From the NCBI RefSeq assembly GCF_000147815.2, contig NC_015957.1, forward strand, positions 8,122,001-8,186,000: a DNA stretch of 64,000 nucleotides, written 5' to 3'. Positions 50,445 to 60,346 of this stretch are shown piece by piece; position 1 is the first letter of the stretch, and every line of letters begins with the position of its first letter. The position numbers and the translations under genes are program-made. The stretch is from Streptomyces violaceusniger Tu 4113 (GTDB lineage: Bacteria > Actinomycetota > Actinomycetes > Streptomycetales > Streptomycetaceae). Below the pieces are notes generated by a model. It had not been told where the DNA came from, did no database searches, and was given only the letters and a program-made list of their open reading frames with translations.

Positions 50445-51770
50445 ATGTCGAACCAGCAGACCCAGGCGGAACAGCGCGGCGAGCACATCCTCGCCGTATT
50501 CGACACCGCCTTCGGCGAGCTGCTCGCCGCCGACCCGGCCGCCTTCCGCGTCAAGTTCCGGAAGATGGCCGCCTCGGCGTTCGCGTTCTACCGCGGCACC
50601 GCCTGTCTGTTCTATTCCGATGTGGAGCGGGAGCGCGCCGGCGGGCCGTACCTGGACGACCGCACCGGCCGGGTGTGGATCCACGGCGACCTCCACGCCG
50701 AGAACTTCGGCACCTACATGGACGCCAACGGCCGGCTGATCTTCAATGTGAACGACTTCGACGAGGCGTACGTCGGCCCCTTCACCTGGGACCTGAAGCG
50801 TTTCGCCGCCTCCGTGGCGCTCATCGGCTACACCAAGGCGCTCAGCGACGAGAAGATCACCGAGCTGGTGCGGACGTACGCCGGCGCCTACCGCGAGCGC
50901 GTTCACGCCCTGGCCACCGGCGCCAAGAACGACGAGGTGCCGCCCTTCACCCTGGAGACCGCCGAGGGTCCGCTGCTGGACGCGCTGCGTGACGCCCGCT
51001 CGCTGACCCGCTTCGGGCTGCTGGACTCGATGACCGAGATCCGCGACTTCGAGCGCCGCTTCACGGCCGGCGGCGGGTCCATCGAGCTGGACGCGGCCAC
51101 CCGCTACAAGGTCCTGGCCGCCTTCGACGGCTATCTGGAGACGCTCCCCGAGTCCAGTCTCTCGCGCCCGGACTCCTACCGCGTCAAGGACGTCGTGGGC
51201 CGCCGGGGCATCGGCATCGGCAGCGCCGGGCTCCCCTCGTACAACATCCTTCTGGAGGGCAACAGCGACGCCCTGGAGAACGATGTGGTGATCTACATGA
51301 AGCAGGGGCAGACCCCGGCGGTCTCCCGGCACATCACCGATGAGCAGGTGCGGTCGTACTTCCACCACGAGGGCCACCGCACGGTGATCTCCCAGCGCGC
51401 GCTGCAGGCCCACGCCGACCCGTGGCTGGGCTGGACCGAGCTGGACGGGGCGGGGCAGCTGGTCGCCGAGGTGTCGCCGTACGCGGTGGACCTCGACTGG
51501 TCCGACATCGACGACCCGGCCGAGATCGCGGCGGTCGTGGCCGACCTGGGGCGGGCCACGGCCACCATGCACGCGGCCGCCGACGACCAGAGCGGCCACT
51601 CGCTGGTGCCGTTCTCCACCGAGCGCGCCATCGACGCGGTGATCGCCGCCGACGAGGACGGCTTCGCCGGCCTCCTGGTGGACTTCGCGCACTCTTACGG
51701 TGCCCGCGCCCGGGCCGACCACCAGATCTTCGTGGACCTCTTCCGCAACGGCCGCATCCCCGGGCTCTGA
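50445..51770 (+). CDS. DUF2252 protein (aminoglycoside-phosphotransferase-like kinase fold)
   Basis: 441 aa. IHGDLHAENFGT (H80-D82, H84) is the kinase catalytic loop and NVNDFDEA (N101-D106) the metal site. GIGSAGLPSYNILLEG and IYMKQGQTP belong to the nucleotide-binding lobe, here in an unusual, permuted-looking order. Its substrate is unknown. ATG with CAGGAGG upstream. Confidence 0.9.
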   Translation: MSNQQTQAEQRGEHILAVFDTAFGELLAADPAAFRVKFRKMAASAFAFYRGTACLFYSDVERERAGGPYLDDRTGRVWIHGDLHAENFGTYMDANGRLIFNVNDFDEAYVGPFTWDLKRFAASVALIGYTKALSDEKITELVRTYAGAYRERVHALATGAKNDEVPPFTLETAEGPLLDALRDARSLTRFGLLDSMTEIRDFERRFTAGGGSIELDAATRYKVLAAFDGYLETLPESSLSRPDSYRVKDVVGRRGIGIGSAGLPSYNILLEGNSDALENDVVIYMKQGQTPAVSRHITDEQVRSYFHHEGHRTVISQRALQAHADPWLGWTELDGAGQLVAEVSPYAVDLDWSDIDDPAEIAAVVADLGRATATMHAAADDQSGHSLVPFSTERAIDAVIAADEDGFAGLLVDFAHSYGARARADHQIFVDLFRNGRIPGL

Positions 51771-51822
51771 TCGCCGCCCCGGCCATGGCCGCCGTCTGCT
51801 CGCCCCCTTATCGTTACCGGTC

Positions 51823-52812
51823 ATGTGGCCTGGACAGCAGCCGCCGGGGGGCGAGCAGAACCCGCAGCAGAACCCGTACCAGCAGCCGGAGCACCCGCAG
51901 CCGGGTCATCCGCCGCCTCCGGCCCAGCCCCCGGGCTTCCCGCCCGCTCCCCCGCCGCCCGGCCCGGGCGGCGGGCCCTGGGGTGGCGCTGCCGCCCCGG
52001 CGGACCCGCGGCGCAAGGCCGGGCTCACGGCCGTGGTGGCGGTGACGGTGGCCGCCGCAGTGGTCGCGGGCGTTCTCATGATCACGGATGACGACAAGGG
52101 CTCCAGGGCCGGTTCCGTGGACGATGTCGTCCAGGGCCCGGCAGGCTCCAGCGGTTCGGACGGCTCGGAGGACCCGGGCGGGGCGGGCGGCTCAGGGGGC
52201 TCGCAGAAGCTCGTCCTGCCCGCCCACAGCTCCGGTCCGAGCGGCACCACCGTGGTGATCGGCGAGGCCGGTGCCGGGCACACCCTCGACGTCTACGCGG
52301 ACGTCCGCTGCCCACCGTGCGCCACCTTCGAGCAGGAGGTCGGGCCCACCATCGCCAAGGACATCGAGGCCGGTAAGTACAAGGTCTCGTTCCACTTCGC
52401 CGCCATCGTCGACAAGAACATGGGCGGCAGCGGCTCCACGAGCGCCCTGAGTGCCCTCGGGGCGGCGCTGGACGTGAGCACCGACGCCTTCCTCGACTAC
52501 AAGGCCGCCCTGATGTCGCCGAAGAACCACCCCGAGGAGAACGAGGACTTCTACGGCGACGACAACCAGCTGCTGACCGTCTCCCAGGAGGTGCCCGCAC
52601 TTGAGCGGAACGACTCCTTCCGAGAGGCTGTGCGCGAGGGCACCTACGTCCCCTGGGCGAAGGAGATGATCACCGACTTCGGCTCCTCCGGGGTGAACAG
52701 CACCCCCGCCGTCAAGCTCGACGGCTCCCAGTTGACCGGCAGCGGCGGCTCCACCCCGATGACCGCGACGGAGTTCACGGAAGCGGTGAACAAGCAGGTC
52801 AAGGGCGGTTAG
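51823..52812 (+). CDS. Membrane-anchored DsbA-like protein (CPPC)
   Basis: 329 aa. Pro/Gln-rich cytoplasmic N-terminus (about 65 aa), one helix (about 70-88), Ser/Gly linker, and a DsbA-type domain with VYADVRCPPCATFEQE and cis-Pro NSTPAVKL. Strongly similar layout to the gene at 53622 (shared SGSTSALSALGAALDVS versus SKNALSALGAALNVS). No ribosome binding site: TATCGT at 51809-51814 is 8 nt before ATG, suggesting leaderless expression. Confidence 0.87.
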   Translation: MWPGQQPPGGEQNPQQNPYQQPEHPQPGHPPPPAQPPGFPPAPPPPGPGGGPWGGAAAPADPRRKAGLTAVVAVTVAAAVVAGVLMITDDDKGSRAGSVDDVVQGPAGSSGSDGSEDPGGAGGSGGSQKLVLPAHSSGPSGTTVVIGEAGAGHTLDVYADVRCPPCATFEQEVGPTIAKDIEAGKYKVSFHFAAIVDKNMGGSGSTSALSALGAALDVSTDAFLDYKAALMSPKNHPEENEDFYGDDNQLLTVSQEVPALERNDSFREAVREGTYVPWAKEMITDFGSSGVNSTPAVKLDGSQLTGSGGSTPMTATEFTEAVNKQVKGG

Positions 52813-52874
52813 CCGGCCGCCGGGGCCGATTCTTCACCTGGCCCCTACAGCCGTTCATGGCAGAATTCGAAGTC

Positions 52875-53558
52875 ATGGACGGCACCGGACCGCAGCTCAG
52901 GGCAGTGCGCGCGGCGCTCTTCACGGCGCTGTGCGTCACGCTGTCCTCGGCTTCGCATGTCCTGCTGTCGCGGACCCCGCTGCCGCTGGGCACCGTCGCC
53001 GCGCTCTCGGTGGCCGTCTTCGCCGCCGCCTACGCCCTCGCGGGCCGGGAGCGGGGCTTCTGGTCCATAGCCGCCCTGCTGATCCCGCTGGAGCTGGCCG
53101 CCGACACGATCTTCACCACCGGCCAGCAGGCGTGTTACGGCCAGTCCGGCGGCCCCGTGGCGGGCTCCCTGCGCTCCATGGGGGTCACCGTGCTGTGCGG
53201 CGGCGGCGATCTCGGCAATCCGCTGCCCGGGATCTCCCAGAACGGCGTGGGCACCCCGCTGGCGGCCGCCGTGAGCTCCGCCACCCCCTGGCTGCTGCTC
53301 GCCGCGCATGTCGCGGTGGGTCTGCTCGCCTCGGCCTGGCTGCGGCGCGGCGAGGCCGCCCTGAGCCGTCTGCTGGCCTCCCTGGCCGCCTTCGCCTTCC
53401 GGCCGCTGCTGCTGGCCGTCGCGGTCCATGCCGCGGCCCTGCGGCCCCGTCGTCGCCCGGCCCCGCGGACCGTACGGCCGGTCCGCCCGGCGCCGGCGCT
53501 CCCCCTCCTCGTGCACTCCGTGGTGCGTCGTGGACCGCCCTGCTCGGCCGCTGCCTGA
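52875..53558 (+). CDS. Integral membrane protein of unknown function
   Basis: 227 aa from ATG 52875; an ATG six codons earlier (52857) is possible. About five hydrophobic helices; loop with GQQACYGQSGGPVAG and LCGGGDLGNPLPG; basic tail. CAGAAT 8 nt before the ATG could be a leaderless -10. It lies between two DsbA-like genes and its loop cysteines might be their substrate or redox partner, by analogy with DsbB/VKOR-type proteins, but no DsbB motif is seen. Confidence 0.7.
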   Translation: MDGTGPQLRAVRAALFTALCVTLSSASHVLLSRTPLPLGTVAALSVAVFAAAYALAGRERGFWSIAALLIPLELAADTIFTTGQQACYGQSGGPVAGSLRSMGVTVLCGGGDLGNPLPGISQNGVGTPLAAAVSSATPWLLLAAHVAVGLLASAWLRRGEAALSRLLASLAAFAFRPLLLAVAVHAAALRPRRRPAPRTVRPVRPAPALPLLVHSVVRRGPPCSAAA

Positions 53559-53621
53559 GCACAGCGATCCACACCCCCGTACGCCTTACCGACGACGCAC
53601 ACCCACGGAGATCGATCCATC

Positions 53622-54452
53622 ATGAGCAATCGCAACAACCAGCAGAACAAGCAGGCCGCGCGCGAACGGCTGCGCGCCGAGCGTGAGCGCCAGGCCAAGA
53701 AGGACCGGACGCGGCGCCAGCTCTTCGTCGGCGGCGCGGTCGTCGCGGTCCTCGCGATAGCCGGCGGCATCGGCTACGCCGTCACCAACATGGACTCGTC
53801 GGACGACGCCAACCAGAAGTGGCGGGCGGCGGCCGGGAAGAAGTCGTTCGCGAAGCCCGCCAACGCCACCGGCTCCCAGGGCACGACGGTCGTCATCGGC
53901 GACAAGAAGGCCAAGAACACCCTGCACGTCTACGAGGACATGCGCTGCCCGGTCTGTGCCCAGTTCGAGAAGTTCACCGGGCCGACCGTGCTCAAGGACA
54001 TCAAGGACGGCACCTACAAGGCGCAGTTCACCATGGGCACCTTCCTCGACGACAACAAGCAGATGCCCGGCGCCGGCTCGAAGAACGCGCTGAGCGCGCT
54101 CGGCGCGGCCCTCAACGTCAGCCCGCAGGCGTTCCTGGACTACAAGGAGGCGCTGTACGCGCCGAAGAACCACCCCCAGGAGACCGATGACGCCTTCGCG
54201 AACGACCAGAAGCTGATCGACGTCGCCCAGCAGGTCAAGGAGCTGAAGGGCAACACGGCCTTCGAGAAGGCCGTGAAGAACGGCACCTACGACCGGTGGG
54301 CGCTGGCCATGTCGAAGTCGTTCAACGACACCAAGGACGTCAACGCCACCCCGACCTTCAAGCTGAACGGGAAGAAGCTGCAGGTGGGCGAAAACCCGCC
54401 GATGACTCCGGACCAGTTCACCCCGCTCGTCAAGCAGGGCCTCAAGAAGTAG
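53622..54452 (+). CDS. Membrane-anchored DsbA-like protein (CPVC)
   Basis: 276 aa. Basic N-terminus SNRNNQQNKQAARERLRAER, one helix (about 33-54), and a thioredoxin/DsbA domain with VYEDMRCPVCAQFEKF and NATPTFKLNGK as cis-Pro loop. Third such protein in the window. A strong hairpin follows. Confidence 0.89.
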   Translation: MSNRNNQQNKQAARERLRAERERQAKKDRTRRQLFVGGAVVAVLAIAGGIGYAVTNMDSSDDANQKWRAAAGKKSFAKPANATGSQGTTVVIGDKKAKNTLHVYEDMRCPVCAQFEKFTGPTVLKDIKDGTYKAQFTMGTFLDDNKQMPGAGSKNALSALGAALNVSPQAFLDYKEALYAPKNHPQETDDAFANDQKLIDVAQQVKELKGNTAFEKAVKNGTYDRWALAMSKSFNDTKDVNATPTFKLNGKKLQVGENPPMTPDQFTPLVKQGLKK

Positions 54453-54473
54453 CGTCCGGCCCTTCCCGGCCGA

Positions 54474-54508
54474 GTCGGCGGGCGTGCCCCCGGGGCGCGC
54501 CCGCCGAC
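54474..54508 (+). terminator. Hairpin terminator
   Basis: GTCGGCGGGCGTGCCCC and GGGGCGCGCCCGCCGAC pair over 17 positions with one G-U pair, 22 bp after the DsbA-like gene. Confidence 0.8.
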
Positions 54509-54542
54509 GGCGTTGTGGCCCGGCGACGACGGCAGCAGCAGC

Positions 54543-54592
54543 GGTGACCCGGCAGCCGCGGTGGTGACCTCACGCCCACGACGGGGGTGACC
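54543..54592. promoter_or_regulatory. Triplicated GGTGACC upstream of phoD
   Basis: GGTGACC occurs at 54543, 54563 and 54586. Read on the other strand (GGTCACC) it is one base from the GTTCACC core of PHO boxes, but the 20 and 23-bp spacing does not fit 11-bp direct repeats well. Weak evidence for PhoP control. Confidence 0.3.
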
Positions 54593-54654
54593 TGGCGGCG
54601 ACGGGTGGGCGAACATCCCCCAAGCCCCCTGTCCCCGCCCGCTACTTGTCAGTA

Positions 54655-56298
54655 ATGTCCTCGGCCGTGACCGACCTCCACATCTCGCGCCGCAGCGCCG
54701 TCACGGCCGCGGCGGCTGCCGCCGCCCTGCTGCCCCTCGTCTCCGGACCCGCCGCGCACGCCGGCTCCGGGCCCGCCTTTCTGCACGGCATCGCCTCGGG
54801 TGACCCGCTGCCCGACGGGATCCTGCTGTGGACCCGTATCACGCCCGCCCCCGACGCCGTACCCGGTTCGGGGCTCGGCCCGGCCATCGAGGTGACCTGG
54901 GAGGTCGCCGAGGACCGGGACTTCCGCTCGGTCGTCGCCCGCGGCACCGTCAAGGCCGCCGCCGGCACCGACCACACCGTCAAGGCCGATGTGCGCGGGC
55001 TGCGGCCCGCCACCGACTACTTCTACCGCTTCGGCGTGGACGGCGGCGTCCGCTCCCCCGTGGGGCGCACCCGCACCACCCCCGCGCACGACGCCGCGGC
55101 CGACGGGGTCCGCTTCGGCGTGGTCTCCTGCGCCAACTGGGAGGCGGGCTGGTTCTCCCCGTACCGCCATCTGGCGGCCCGTACCGACCTGGACGCGGTA
55201 CTCCATCTCGGTGACTACATCTACGAGTACAAGAGCGGCGAATACCCGGAGGCGAAGGGCGTCGTCCGCCCGCACGCCCCCACCCACGAGATCGTCACGC
55301 TCGCCGACTACCGCGTCCGGCACGGGAACTACAAGACCGACCCCGACGCCCAGGCGCTGCACGCCGCGCTCCCCCTGATCGCGATATGGGACGACCACGA
55401 GTTCGCCAACGACGCCTGGTCCGGCGGGGCGGAGAACCACACGCCCGGCACCGAGGGGGCATGGGCCCAGCGGGTGGCCGCCGCCAAGCAGGCGTACTTC
55501 GAGTGGATGCCGGTGCGCCCCTCCACGCAGGGCACCACCTACCGGCGGCTGCGCTACGGCACCCTCGCCGATCTCCATCTGCTCGATCTGCGCTCGTTCC
55601 GCTCCCAGCAGGCGGCCACCGGCAGCGGCGACGTGGACGACCCGGAGCGCACCCTGACCGGCCGCGCCCAGCTCGACTGGCTGAAGTCGGGCCTGACCGC
55701 CTCGGACACCACCTGGCGGCTGGTGGGCAACTCGGTAATGATCTCACCGGTCGCCTTCGGGGCCCTCCCCGCCGAGCTGCTGGGCCCGCTCGCCGAACTG
55801 CTGGGGCTGCCCAAGGGCGGCCTGGCCATCAACACCGACCAGTGGGACGGCTATACAGACGACCGGCGCGAGGTGCTCGCCCACCTCACCGACCACGCGA
55901 TCGGCAACACGGTCTTCCTCACCGGTGACATCCATATGGCGTGGGCCAACGACGTACCGGTGAAGGCCGCCACCTATCCGCTCTCCCGGTCGGCCGCGAC
56001 CGAGTTCGTGGTCACCTCGGTGACCTCGGACAACCTCGACGATCTGCTCCATGTGGCACCGCACACGGTGTCCTTGGCCGCGGCGGCCGCGATCAGGGTC
56101 GCCAACCGCCATGTGAAGTGGGTGGACATGGACTCGCACGGCTACGGCGTGCTCGACGTCACTCCCCAGCGGGCCCAGATGGACTACTACACCGTCTCCG
56201 ACAAGACCGATCGCAACGCCACGACCGCCTGGGCGCGGTCGTACCGCACCCAGGCGGGCAGCCAGCGGGTCGAGCGCGCCGACGCACCCGTGCGCTGA
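54655..56298 (+). CDS. phoD: PhoD-family alkaline phosphatase/phosphodiesterase
   Basis: 547 aa. Twin-arginine signal with [11 protein letters not shown] near residue 14. N-terminal Fn3-like domain, then the metallophosphatase core: [36 protein letters not shown] and LTGDIHMAW. It is secreted by Tat to release phosphate from organic esters. The start codon is uncertain: ATG 54655 fits a leaderless promoter (TACTTG six nt upstream); TTG 54646 and GTG 54667 are alternatives. Confidence 0.93.
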   Translation: MSSAVTDLHISRRSAVTAAAAAAALLPLVSGPAAHAGSGPAFLHGIASGDPLPDGILLWTRITPAPDAVPGSGLGPAIEVTWEVAEDRDFRSVVARGTVKAAAGTDHTVKADVRGLRPATDYFYRFGVDGGVRSPVGRTRTTPAHDAAADGVRFGVVSCANWEAGWFSPYRHLAARTDLDAVLHLGDYIYEYKSGEYPEAKGVVRPHAPTHEIVTLADYRVRHGNYKTDPDAQALHAALPLIAIWDDHEFANDAWSGGAENHTPGTEGAWAQRVAAAKQAYFEWMPVRPSTQGTTYRRLRYGTLADLHLLDLRSFRSQQAATGSGDVDDPERTLTGRAQLDWLKSGLTASDTTWRLVGNSVMISPVAFGALPAELLGPLAELLGLPKGGLAINTDQWDGYTDDRREVLAHLTDHAIGNTVFLTGDIHMAWANDVPVKAATYPLSRSAATEFVVTSVTSDNLDDLLHVAPHTVSLAAAAAIRVANRHVKWVDMDSHGYGVLDVTPQRAQMDYYTVSDKTDRNATTAWARSYRTQAGSQRVERADAPVR

Positions 56299-56305
56299 CC
56301 CGGCC

Positions 56306-56322
56306 GTTCACAGCCGGTTCAC
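56306..56322. promoter_or_regulatory. PHO-box-like direct repeat between convergent genes
   Basis: GTTCAC at 56306-56311 and 56317-56322 with an exact 11-bp period, the spacing of PhoP sites. It is 8 bp after the phoD stop and before the opposing gene's stop, so it cannot be an ordinary promoter site. Confidence 0.3.
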
Positions 56323-56326
56323 GGGC

Positions 56327-56908
56327 TCAGAGGCCGGCCAGGAAGCCGAGCGTCACCCGCCAGGTGGCCTCGGCGGCCTCCTTGTCGTAGTCCGGCAGCT
56401 CGGGGTCGGTGAAGATGTGCCCCGCCCCGGCGTAGCGGAAGACCTCCACATCGGCGCCGGCCCGCCGCATCCGCAGATACCAGGCGTTGAGCCAGTCGTG
56501 TGGCTCGAACGGGTCGGGGTCGGCCACATGGAGCTGCACCGGCAGCTCATCGACCGTGGTGTCGTCGGCGATGTCCGAGGTGCCGTGCAGCAGAAGCAGT
56601 CCGCGCGCCTTGTCGTCGGCCACCGCCAGGTTCTGAGCCAACGCGCCGCCGAGCGAGAAACCGGCGTAGACCAGCCCGCGGTCCGAATACGGCGCGGCGG
56701 CGGTGATGGCCCGTTTCAGCAGCTCGTCGCGGCCGATCCGCTCCTTGATCACCATGCCGTCCTCGACGGTTTCGGCGGTCTGCCCCTCGTACAGGTCCGG
56801 CACGACCACCTCATGCCCGGCCGCGCGCAGTCGGTCGGCCGCCTCCTGTACGGCGGGCCGCAGCCCGTACGCGGAGTGGAACAGAACAATCGTCGAGGTA
56901 TCGGCCAC
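56327..56908 (-). CDS. Dienelactone hydrolase-family protein
   Basis: 193 aa alpha/beta hydrolase. LFHSAYGLRPAVQEAADRLR, VVVPDLYEGQT, nucleophile elbow AGFSLGG (Ser instead of the Cys of true dienelactone hydrolases), and the His in AGHIFTDP. Substrate unknown. GTG 56908 with GGAAAG about 11 nt upstream. Confidence 0.9.
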   Translation of the reverse strand: MADTSTIVLFHSAYGLRPAVQEAADRLRAAGHEVVVPDLYEGQTAETVEDGMVIKERIGRDELLKRAITAAAPYSDRGLVYAGFSLGGALAQNLAVADDKARGLLLLHGTSDIADDTTVDELPVQLHVADPDPFEPHDWLNAWYLRMRRAGADVEVFRYAGAGHIFTDPELPDYDKEAAEATWRVTLGFLAGL

Positions 56909-57037
56909 CGCTGTCACTTTCCTTTCCGTGGATCGCCCTCTCCCATCGTGCCAGTCCCGGTCTGAGGACACCGGATCCGGGGAAGGCGGGACAGGACACC
57001 CCGGAGTCTCCCTGAGGGAAGGATGAGGTAGGTGTCC

Positions 57038-58192
57038 ATGGAGGACGTGCTGCGTCCGCTCGTCGTCATCGGCGGCTCACTGGCCATCACGCTGTTCATC
57101 GGCTGGGCCGTCGACTGGCTGCTGCGGAGGGTCGATGCCCGGCATCCCGAGACCCCCTTGTGGGGCCATCTGCGCCGCTGCCGGCTTCCGCTGCAGGTGA
57201 CCGTGTGCACGGCGCTGCTGAGCGGTTCGTACGACAAGACGCAGGCGAGGGTCGTCCAGGAGCATGAGTCGGCGATCGGCCGGCTGCTCGCGCTGGTGCT
57301 GATCGCGGCGACGGCGTGGCTGCTGGTGCGGGTCTCGTCGGCCGTCGTGGAGTCCTCCTACTTCCGTTACGCCTCCAGCGCGCACGACGCCGCGCGGGTG
57401 CGCCGGGTGCGCACCCAGGTGACGCTGATCCAGCGGGTGGTGGCCGCGATCGTCGGCGTGGTGGCGGTCTCCGCCATGCTGCTGACCTTCCCGGCGATGC
57501 GCACGGTCGGCACCTCCATGCTGGCCTCCGCCGGGATCCTCGGTGTGGTCGCCGGTGTCGCCGCCCAGTCCACGCTGGGAAACCTCTTCGCGGGGCTGCA
57601 GATCGCCTTCGGCGACATGGTGCGGATCGGCGACACGGTGGTCGTGGACGGCGAGTGGGGCACGGTCGAGGAGATCACGCTGACCTTTCTGTCCGTACGG
57701 ACCTGGGACGAGCGCCGGATCACCATGCCGGTGTCGTACTTCACCAACAAGCCGTTCGAGAACTGGTCGCGGGGCGGCACCCAGAAGGTGGCCACCGTCC
57801 TCTTCCACCTCGACCACACGGCGCCGATCGAGGAGATGCGGGAGCGGCTGCGCGAGATCGTGCAGAAGTCCCCGGCCTGGGACGGCCGGGAGTGGAACCT
57901 GGTGGTGACGGACACCACCCCGAGCACCATCGTGGTGCGGGCGCTCATCACGGCGCGGGACCCGGACGACGCCTGGACCGTGCGCTGTGAGGTGCGCGAG
58001 AAGATGATCACGTGGCTGCGGGACGCCTACCCTCACGCCCTGCCGCGCATCGCCACCGCCCCGGCCGCCCAGCCCCCGCCGGCACGGCTGGAGCGCGAGC
58101 GGGGCCGTGAGCTCCCCGACCGCCACGGCAGTCACGACCGTCTCGCCCGCTTCGAGGACGGGCTCCGTAAGGACGCCCCGCACACGCGGTAA
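57038..58192 (+). CDS. MscS-family mechanosensitive channel
   Basis: 384 aa. Three to four helices, then the pore helix ASAGILGVVAGVAAQSTLGNLFAGLQIAF and the beta domain VRIGDTVVVDGEWGTVEEITLTFLSVRTWDERRITMPVSYF. It releases solutes on hypo-osmotic shock. The C-terminal 40 aa are basic and Pro/Arg-rich. ATG 57038 with GAGG upstream, GTG 57032 possible. Confidence 0.92.
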   Translation: MEDVLRPLVVIGGSLAITLFIGWAVDWLLRRVDARHPETPLWGHLRRCRLPLQVTVCTALLSGSYDKTQARVVQEHESAIGRLLALVLIAATAWLLVRVSSAVVESSYFRYASSAHDAARVRRVRTQVTLIQRVVAAIVGVVAVSAMLLTFPAMRTVGTSMLASAGILGVVAGVAAQSTLGNLFAGLQIAFGDMVRIGDTVVVDGEWGTVEEITLTFLSVRTWDERRITMPVSYFTNKPFENWSRGGTQKVATVLFHLDHTAPIEEMRERLREIVQKSPAWDGREWNLVVTDTTPSTIVVRALITARDPDDAWTVRCEVREKMITWLRDAYPHALPRIATAPAAQPPPARLERERGRELPDRHGSHDRLARFEDGLRKDAPHTR

Positions 58193-58217
58193 GGGCGGCC
58201 GGGACGTCGGCAGGTCG

Positions 58218-58682
58218 CTACAGCGGCCGTCGCATCGCGCGGTGCGGGATGCCGCTGCCCTCGTCGAACTCGGGGCCGAACGCCTCGTAGCCCAGCCGCT
58301 CGTAGAAGCCGAGCGCATGGGTCTGGGACTCCAGATAGACCTCGGCCAGGCCGCGCCGGTGGGCCTCCGCCTCGACGGCCCGGACCAGGTCGGCCCCCAG
58401 CCCCGTGCCCCGCGCGACCTTGGCCACCGCGAGGCGGCCGAGAACGGCGGTGGTGGCGCCGTCGACACCGGCGTGGGCGTACTTCTTGTCCGCGGCGGCG
58501 CCATGCAGAAAGCGCGCGGTGCCCACCGGACGACCCTCGCCATCGGTGGCCAGGAGGTGGACGGCGTACGCGTCGTACGCGTCCATCTCCTCCTCCTCGG
58601 GGATCCGCTGCTCCACCACGAAGACCTCCCGGCGGACCGCGAAGCAGCCGGACAGGTCCCCGTCGGCCACGACCTCGATCAC
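58218..58682 (-). CDS. GNAT-family N-acetyltransferase
   Basis: 154 aa. [24 protein letters not shown] is typical of the ElaA-like group; acetyl-CoA loop [22 protein letters not shown]-terminal [35 protein letters not shown]. Substrate unknown. The GTG overlaps the rluD stop (GTGA), so the two are co-translated. Confidence 0.93.
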   Translation of the reverse strand: MIEVVADGDLSGCFAVRREVFVVEQRIPEEEEMDAYDAYAVHLLATDGEGRPVGTARFLHGAAADKKYAHAGVDGATTAVLGRLAVAKVARGTGLGADLVRAVEAEAHRRGLAEVYLESQTHALGFYERLGYEAFGPEFDEGSGIPHRAMRRPL

Positions 58683-59620
58683 GCGCTCTCGGCCTCCACG
58701 ATGTCCAGCGCCACGCGCAGATCGTCCGGGTAGGCGCTCTCGAACTCGACCCACTCGCCGTGCGCGGGGTGCTCGAAGCCGAGCCGCATGGCGTGCAGCC
58801 ACTGCCGGGTCAACTTCAGCCGCTTGGCGAGCGTCGGGTCCGCGCCGTAGGTGAGGTCGCCGACGCAGGGGTGGCGGTGGGCCGCCATATGCACCCGGAT
58901 CTGGTGGGTGCGGCCGGTCTCCAGCTTGATGTCCAGGAGGCTCGCGGCCCGGAACGCCTCGATGAGGTCGTAGTGGGTGACGCTCGGCTTGCCGTCCGCC
59001 GTCACCGCCCACTTGTAGTCGTGCTGCGGATGGCGCCCGATCGGAGCGTCGATGGTGCCGCTCAGCGGATCCGGGTGGCCCTGGACCAGCGCGTGGTAAC
59101 GCTTGTCCACAGTGCGCTCACGGAAGGCCTGCTTGAGCACGGAGTACGCGAGCTCGGACTTGGCGACGACCATGAGCCCGGAGGTGCCGACGTCCAGCCG
59201 GTGCACGATCCCCTGGCGCTCGGCGGCGCCCGAGGTGGAGACGCGGAAACCGGCGGCCGCGAGCCCGCCGATCACGGTGGGGCCGGTCCAGCCGGGGCTG
59301 GGGTGGGCGGCGACGCCGACCGGCTTGGAGACGACCACGATGTCCTCGTCGTCGTGCACGATCTCCATGCCCTCGACGGGCTCGGCGACAACCCGCACCG
59401 GCGGCGCGGCCTGCGGCAACTCGACCTCGAGCCAGGCCCCCCCGGAGACCCGGTCGGACTTCCCGGCCACGGTGCCGTCGAGCTGCACCTTTCCGGCGGC
59501 GGCCAGCTCGGCCGCCTTGGTCCGGGAGAAGCCGAACATGCGGGCGATCGCGGCGTCGACGCGCTCGCCCTCCAGACCGTCCGGTACGGGCAGGGTGCGG
59601 ATCTCGGGAATCGTACTCAC
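58679..59620 (-). CDS. rluD: Ribosomal large-subunit pseudouridine synthase (RluD/RluA family)
   Basis: 313 aa. S4-like domain at the N-terminus ([31 protein letters not shown]) and catalytic Asp in [16 protein letters not shown]. It converts uridines in 23S rRNA. GTG 59620 has only a weak ribosome binding site; CATACT ends 6 nt upstream, so it may be leaderless. Which rRNA site is modified cannot be said. Confidence 0.93.
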   Translation of the reverse strand: MSTIPEIRTLPVPDGLEGERVDAAIARMFGFSRTKAAELAAAGKVQLDGTVAGKSDRVSGGAWLEVELPQAAPPVRVVAEPVEGMEIVHDDEDIVVVSKPVGVAAHPSPGWTGPTVIGGLAAAGFRVSTSGAAERQGIVHRLDVGTSGLMVVAKSELAYSVLKQAFRERTVDKRYHALVQGHPDPLSGTIDAPIGRHPQHDYKWAVTADGKPSVTHYDLIEAFRAASLLDIKLETGRTHQIRVHMAAHRHPCVGDLTYGADPTLAKRLKLTRQWLHAMRLGFEHPAHGEWVEFESAYPDDLRVALDIVEAESA

Positions 59621-59687
59621 CTGACGAGTATGCCGGACCGGAAGCACCGGTTCGTACGCCCGTCGGATACCGGCCGCCGGGCCATGG

Positions 59688-60275
59688 TCAATCCTTGTGG
59701 ACCGTGCCGTCCGGGTCCAGACCGCGGAAGGACAGGATCACGATCAGGAAGCCGCCGCACACGATGGCCGAGTCGGCGAGGTTGAAGACCGCGAAGTGGG
59801 AGGGCGCGATGAAGTCCACGACCGCCCCCTGGAAGTCCCCGGGCGCCCGGAAGATCCGGTCGGTGAGATTGCCGAGGGCCCCGCCGAGCAGCAGACCGAG
59901 CGCGATGGCCCAGGGCAGGCTGTGGAGCTTGCGGGCCAGCCGCGCGATCACCACGATGACGCCGACCGCGATCACCGTGAAGACGATGGTCATGGCCTCG
60001 CCGAAGCCGAAGGCCGCCCCCCGGTTGCGGATCACCTCGAACTGCAGCCAGGTGCCGATCACCTCGACCGGAGCGTGGTGCTCCAGCTTCGCGACCACGG
60101 CCAGCTTGCTGACCAGATCGATCAGATAGGCCAGCGCCGCGACCGTAACAAGCACGCCGACGCGCCGCTTCCCTCTGCCCGCCGCGGCCTCGTCGGCTCC
60201 GGCAGCGCTGGTCCCGGCACCCTCCTCTGCCTTCCCCGCGTCCGGCGTACCGATGGCCTGCTCCGCCTCTGTCAC
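59688..60275 (-). CDS. lspA: Lipoprotein signal peptidase II
   Basis: 195 aa, four helices. Catalytic aspartates in [13 protein letters not shown] and [24 protein letters not shown] is also diagnostic. Ala/Glu-rich N-terminal extension of about 35 aa. It cleaves the lipobox after Lgt action. GTG with GAGGGA 5-10 nt upstream; followed by rluD after 67 bp. Confidence 0.97.
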   Translation of the reverse strand: MTEAEQAIGTPDAGKAEEGAGTSAAGADEAAAGRGKRRVGVLVTVAALAYLIDLVSKLAVVAKLEHHAPVEVIGTWLQFEVIRNRGAAFGFGEAMTIVFTVIAVGVIVVIARLARKLHSLPWAIALGLLLGGALGNLTDRIFRAPGDFQGAVVDFIAPSHFAVFNLADSAIVCGGFLIVILSFRGLDPDGTVHKD

Positions 60276-60346
60276 GTGAGTCCCTCAACTCGTCCGGGCC
60301 AGTCTCCCCCTGTGAGGGACGAGGGTACGGCACATGCGTACGGGCG

